From an uncultured Microbacterium sp. (lineage in GTDB: Bacteria > Actinomycetota > Actinomycetes > Actinomycetales > Microbacteriaceae): a stretch of DNA of 41,361 bases. The position numbers were made by a program, and so were the translations under genes. Shown in pieces: positions 37,831-41,361 of the stretch. A model generated the notes under the pieces. The model saw only the letters and a list, made by a program, of their open reading frames with translations, made no database searches and was not told the DNA's origin. Position 1 is the first letter of the stretch, and every line of letters begins with the position of its first letter. The stretch is from NCBI RefSeq assembly GCF_913776565.1, contig NZ_CAJYPF010000156.1:1-41361 (forward strand). Reading direction: 5' to 3'.

Positions 37831-37976
37831 GGTGATGTCTCCTTCTGTACCGTGACACCGGACGGTGCCACCCAAGATCCCTTGTCTGCACCCCGTCCGA
37901 GCGCGACCGAAGGCCGTGATCAGGGTGTGGGATGCGAACTGCGTGCTGGAGTGCGCGCAGACAAGGGGTCAGTCTA
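37831..37976 (-). promoter_or_regulatory. rpmB leader: putative -10 TAGACT and long-range inverted repeat
   Basis: Minus-strand TAGACT (37971-37976); CCCTTGTCTGC (37879-37889) and GCAGACAAGGG (37957-37967) complementary arms. Confidence 0.5.
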
Positions 37977-38667
37977 GCACGGGCGGCGTGTCGGCTTGAC
38001 GGGCCGCCGCTTCGGCGGCCCCGCGTCCCCATCGGAACGGCGAGACCGTGGCATCCCCCTCGATCCAGAACCGCCAGGGGAACGCCGAGGTCCCGGCGAT
38101 GCCCGCGACACCCACGCGCGGGCCGGTCGCCACCCCCGCGGCCGGCGTCTCCGGCAGCAGCAGCCGGGCTCGCGCCCCCGCCCGCTCCGCGCCGGCGACG
38201 GCGTCGATACCGTCGTGGACGGGATGGCGCAGACCCACCGCATCACCCAGGCGGCCCGGGCCCCGGGCGATCTCCCGGCGCGAACGCACCACCCCGCCGC
38301 GCGCGAGGCGGCGCCGCTGGGCGATGTCCGCGCCCTCGACCACCTCGGCCCCGCGCAGCAGCACACCCCCCGCGACCCCCTCGGGCCCGCAGACGACGTT
38401 GACGCACGAGTGGATGCCGTGGCTCAGGTACACGTACAGATGACCGGGTTCGCCCCACATCGTCGCGTTGCGCGCGGTCGGTCCCATGCGGGCATGCGAC
38501 GCCGGGTCGGGTCGATCGCCGGTGCCGAGCCCGTGGTACGCCTCGACCTCGGTGAGGCGGACGACCACGCGCTCCCCCGCGACGACCGTCTCGAGCAGCC
38601 CACCCAGCAGCAGGGGGGCGGCCTCGACGGGCAGCAGCGACAGGTCCGCGCGGGTCGCCGGTCGCAT
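37969..38667 (-). CDS. AAG/MPG-family 3-methyladenine DNA glycosylase
   Basis: VVRLTEVEAYHGLGTGDRPDPASHARMGPTARNATMWGEPGHLYVYLSHGIHSCVNVV. Confidence 0.92.
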   Translation of the reverse strand: MRPATRADLSLLPVEAAPLLLGGLLETVVAGERVVVRLTEVEAYHGLGTGDRPDPASHARMGPTARNATMWGEPGHLYVYLSHGIHSCVNVVCGPEGVAGGVLLRGAEVVEGADIAQRRRLARGGVVRSRREIARGPGRLGDAVGLRHPVHDGIDAVAGAERAGARARLLLPETPAAGVATGPRVGVAGIAGTSAFPWRFWIEGDATVSPFRWGRGAAEAAARQADTPPVLD

Positions 38668-40073
38668 CACTGCGGGGGGACCTGGCACCACGACAGGTCG
38701 AAACCCTGCAGCGCCGTGACCTCGCGACCCGTGTCGATCTCGACCAGGTGCGTGAGCAGGCGCTCCGGCAGCGGCAGCTGATACCGGTCGAAGGGGTTGT
38801 CGACGGCGCGCGGCGCGACCAGCACCGCCGCGTAGCGGCCGCTCGGCGAGACGCACGTCTGCAGCGCGGTGTCCGAGCCCGGAACCTCGAGAAGGGGGCG
38901 CACCGCCCCCGCCGTGTCGACGTGGGCGATCGTCGTCGAACGCGACACCCCGTCGGTGCTGATGTCGGCGAACGAGCGGATGGTTCCCGCGCCCGCCCCC
39001 GGCACCGGGGTCGCCCGGCCGGCAAGCCCCGGCGGGTCCACGGGAGTGACGAGCCCCGTCTCCGACCCGTCGGTCAGGTCGATCTCGCGAATGCCCTCCA
39101 GTCGTTCGACGATCGCGACCGAGGAGCCGCGCGCGATCCCGTCGATCGAGACGGCGCTTCCCAGTGGGGCCGCGTTGCCGCCCTGCGCATCGGTGAGCAG
39201 CAGACGGGAGTCGAACGTCAGCACGAGCATGCTGTCGGTGTCGGGGACGAAGCGGTAGTCCGCGATGCGCACGTCGCCGCCGTTCAGGCCCACCTCGGTG
39301 GGCGGCGCGTCGTCGGCCGCCGACGCCGTGAACAGGCGACTCTCGCGGCCTCCCGCGGCGCTCAGGTCGGCATCCGAGAAGGTGAAGCCGATGCGTTCCC
39401 CGCGATCCGCCGACTGCAGGTTGGTGACGTACCCCGGCCCCGGCAGGGCGATGTCACGCTGGTTGCCGCCGTCGGGATCGGTCACGATCACGCGCGCGGT
39501 GTCGCCGTCGCGCACCGAGATGACCAGGTGGTTCGCCGTCGCCCGGAAGTCCTCGATGTGCGGGTGGACGAACACCGGCAGTCCCGCCTCCCCCTGCAGG
39601 TCGGTGCGGAAGATCGTGTCGCCCTCAGGGGTGCCGCGCTGCATGAGATAGGCCTGCAGGGGTGGCGTGCGGAACGTCTCGGTGAGCGTCGACGACGGCC
39701 CCGCGCCCAGACCGCTCACCCCGTCGATCGTGATGCGGTAATCGGTGTCGTCGCGCAGCGGCAGGGTGAAGCGCACGCCGACGCTCCGGCCCGCCGTGTC
39801 GACCGTGAACGGCGTCGCCGGGTCGACCTCGACCTGCGCGGGATCCACGCTCTGGAGCGACTGGGTCGTGGTGAGGATCACGCGGGATCCGGATGCCGCG
39901 ATCGCGGCCGCGGGGTCGACCTGCACGTCCGTGACGCGCGGTCCCTGCGCGACGGCGACGACGCCGCCGAGACCGCCGACGACCACGAGCGCCACGAGCA
40001 CCGCCGCGAACGCGACCGCGAAGCCGCGACCGCGCCGCTTGCGTGCGCGCGAGCGGCGGGAGTCAGTACTCAT
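38667..40073 (-). CDS. Membrane-anchored hypothetical protein with Ig-like / beta-propeller-like repeats
   Basis: N-terminal TM (GFAVAFAAVLVALVVVGGLGGVVAVAQG), then beta-rich sequence. Start ATG at 40073. Confidence 0.78.
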   Translation of the reverse strand: MSTDSRRSRARKRRGRGFAVAFAAVLVALVVVGGLGGVVAVAQGPRVTDVQVDPAAAIAASGSRVILTTTQSLQSVDPAQVEVDPATPFTVDTAGRSVGVRFTLPLRDDTDYRITIDGVSGLGAGPSSTLTETFRTPPLQAYLMQRGTPEGDTIFRTDLQGEAGLPVFVHPHIEDFRATANHLVISVRDGDTARVIVTDPDGGNQRDIALPGPGYVTNLQSADRGERIGFTFSDADLSAAGGRESRLFTASAADDAPPTEVGLNGGDVRIADYRFVPDTDSMLVLTFDSRLLLTDAQGGNAAPLGSAVSIDGIARGSSVAIVERLEGIREIDLTDGSETGLVTPVDPPGLAGRATPVPGAGAGTIRSFADISTDGVSRSTTIAHVDTAGAVRPLLEVPGSDTALQTCVSPSGRYAAVLVAPRAVDNPFDRYQLPLPERLLTHLVEIDTGREVTALQGFDLSWCQVPPQ

Positions 40074-40920
40074 AGGGGTCCGCCGGTTCGTCGATCGCCG
40101 CCACCTGCTCCGCCTGCACCTCGAGCTTGCCGTCGCCGCTGGAACGCACGGTTCCGGTGACGGTGACCCATTGGCCGGTCGAGGGGGTGCTCCCCGAGGC
40201 GGCGATGGGCAGTCGCGCGGTCTGCGCGTCGATGACGCAGTGCGTGATGACCAGGCGCGTGAGGTCGAAGCTCGCACCGTCGCCGCCGGGCGTGATGAAG
40301 CCGGTCAGGGTGACGGGTTTGCCGTCGAAGGTCTCGGGGTTGGTGGCGTGGGCGAACACCGCCGACCAGTCGCCGATGCCGAACTGCGAGGTGTCGCCGG
40401 AGGCGGCCAGGGTCACCACGTCGCTGCCCGCGAACAGCGGCGGTGCGCCCACGTCGCGCGAGACGGCGAGCTCGGTCGACAGCGATGCCGCCGGGGTCAA
40501 CAGCACGGCGATGACCGCGCCCGAAGCGATCACCCCGCCCGTGAACGCGGCGATGCCGCCGGGGGTGAGCCGCGGTCGGGCCGCGAGGTGCTCGTGCGCG
40601 GCGCGATCGTGCGCGTCGAGGGGGTCGGAATGCTCGTGGTCGGCGTGCGCGAACGCCTCGCGCCGCGCCGAGGCGGCGGCCGGGGCGTGGCCGTGCTCGT
40701 GGTCGTGTCCGTGGTCGGCCTCGGCGCCCAGGGGGAGCGCGAATGACGCGATCGCGCCGATCAGCGCGACGATCGACATGCCCACGGCGAACCACGCCGA
40801 GTCCGGGTTGATGTACAGCGACATGCGGCCCGTCAGCCACAGCGTGACCGTGGTGATCGACAGGCAGGCGGTCAGGCCCACACCGAGCCAGCGGGTCGCC
40901 AGTGCTCCGGTCCTAGACAA
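40063..40920 (-). CDS. TIGR03943-like putative permease subunit with His-rich segment
   Basis: Two N-terminal TMs, HGHDHEHGHAPAAASARREAFAHADHEHSDPLDAHDRAAHEHL linker, C-terminal domain ending in QAEQVAAIDEPADPYEY; overlaps the permease gene. Confidence 0.8.
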   Translation of the reverse strand: MSRTGALATRWLGVGLTACLSITTVTLWLTGRMSLYINPDSAWFAVGMSIVALIGAIASFALPLGAEADHGHDHEHGHAPAAASARREAFAHADHEHSDPLDAHDRAAHEHLAARPRLTPGGIAAFTGGVIASGAVIAVLLTPAASLSTELAVSRDVGAPPLFAGSDVVTLAASGDTSQFGIGDWSAVFAHATNPETFDGKPVTLTGFITPGGDGASFDLTRLVITHCVIDAQTARLPIAASGSTPSTGQWVTVTGTVRSSGDGKLEVQAEQVAAIDEPADPYEY

Positions 40921-41361
40921 GCAGATTCACCACCGTTCCCAGGGCGAAGGCGAACAGCACCACCACGACCGTCATGCCCGCGAGCACCCGCGTGGTGAAG
41001 GTGGTGCGCAGCAGCGCCATCATCTTCAGGTCGACGATCGGGCCGACGACGAGGAACGCCACGATCGAACCCGGCGTGAAGGTCGACGCGAACGACAGCG
41101 CGAAGAACGCGTCGACGTTCGAACACAGCGACACCACGATCGCGAGCACCATCATCGCCGCGATCGACAGGGCGGGGTCCGATCCGATCGCCAGCAGGGC
41201 GCTGCGCGGTACGAGCACCTGCACCGCCCCCGCGAGCAGCGAGCCGATGATGAGCGCCGGCATGACCGAGCGCAGCTCCACCACGAACTGCGCGAGGGTG
41301 CGCCGCCCGCGGTCGCCGCGCTCCTGCACGACGATCTCGCACGTCTCGAGGAAGCGCTCGG
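40913..41361 (-). CDS. Permease (DUF318/ArsP-like), partial at right edge
   Basis: LRSVMPALIIGSLLAGAVQVLVPRSALLAIGSDPALSIAAMMVLAIVVSLCSNVDAFFALSFASTFTPGSIVAFLVVGPIVDLKMMALL; frame stays open to the window end. Confidence 0.85.
   Translation of the reverse strand, partial: ERFLETCEIVVQERGDRGRRTLAQFVVELRSVMPALIIGSLLAGAVQVLVPRSALLAIGSDPALSIAAMMVLAIVVSLCSNVDAFFALSFASTFTPGSIVAFLVVGPIVDLKMMALLRTTFTTRVLAGMTVVVVLFAFALGTVVNLLV

Noticed and set aside
37831-37975. Zur box upstream of the cysteine-free ribosomal protein genes.
   Set aside because: No AT-rich TGAnAnnnnnTnTCA-like palindrome could be read in the interval.
37876-37976. tRNA or other small RNA gene suggested by long complementary arms.
   Set aside because: No T-loop GTTCRAnYC or acceptor/anticodon arrangement; fits a leader structure better.

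Overview
High-GC actinobacterial chromosome segment, Microbacterium-like by gene content and codon style (taxonomy is inference). Left third (about 1-12.2 kb): a sugar/C-glycoside catabolic locus with a pyranose-oxidase-like GMC 3-oxidase (partial at the left edge), a Hyi-like TIM-barrel isomerase, an ABC sugar importer lacking its ATPase, a divergent LysR regulator, two tandem proteins that fuse a CGD-beta (DUF6379-like) domain to a TIM-barrel CGD-alpha domain, a FAD monooxygenase, a GH39-like protein lacking both catalytic carboxylates, and a TetR regulator. Next (12.4-21.1 kb): a complete protocatechuate/beta-ketoadipate operon (pcaHGBDCIJF) with a divergent IclR regulator and pobA, with a shared candidate operator. 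Remainder: amino-acid permease, CorA, DUF3140-like protein, EamA transporter, a lipoprotein resembling a serine hydrolase without its catalytic residues, heme oxygenase with an IdeR-like iron box, PIF1-like helicase, MerR/flavoprotein pair around a perfect 22-bp palindrome, CopD-CtaG fusion, HU with a hairpin-rich leader, two tandem LuxR paralogs, cysteine-free rpmB-rpmG-rpsN with a possible structured leader, an AAG-type DNA glycosylase, and a TIGR03943/permease pair. The most interesting genome-scale signal is the heptamer GGATGCC/GGCATCC, hand-counted about 65 times in 41 kb, forced through otherwise rare codons and occurring as inverted pairs in two intergenic hairpins. No rRNA, tRNA, CRISPR array or transposon was recognised.
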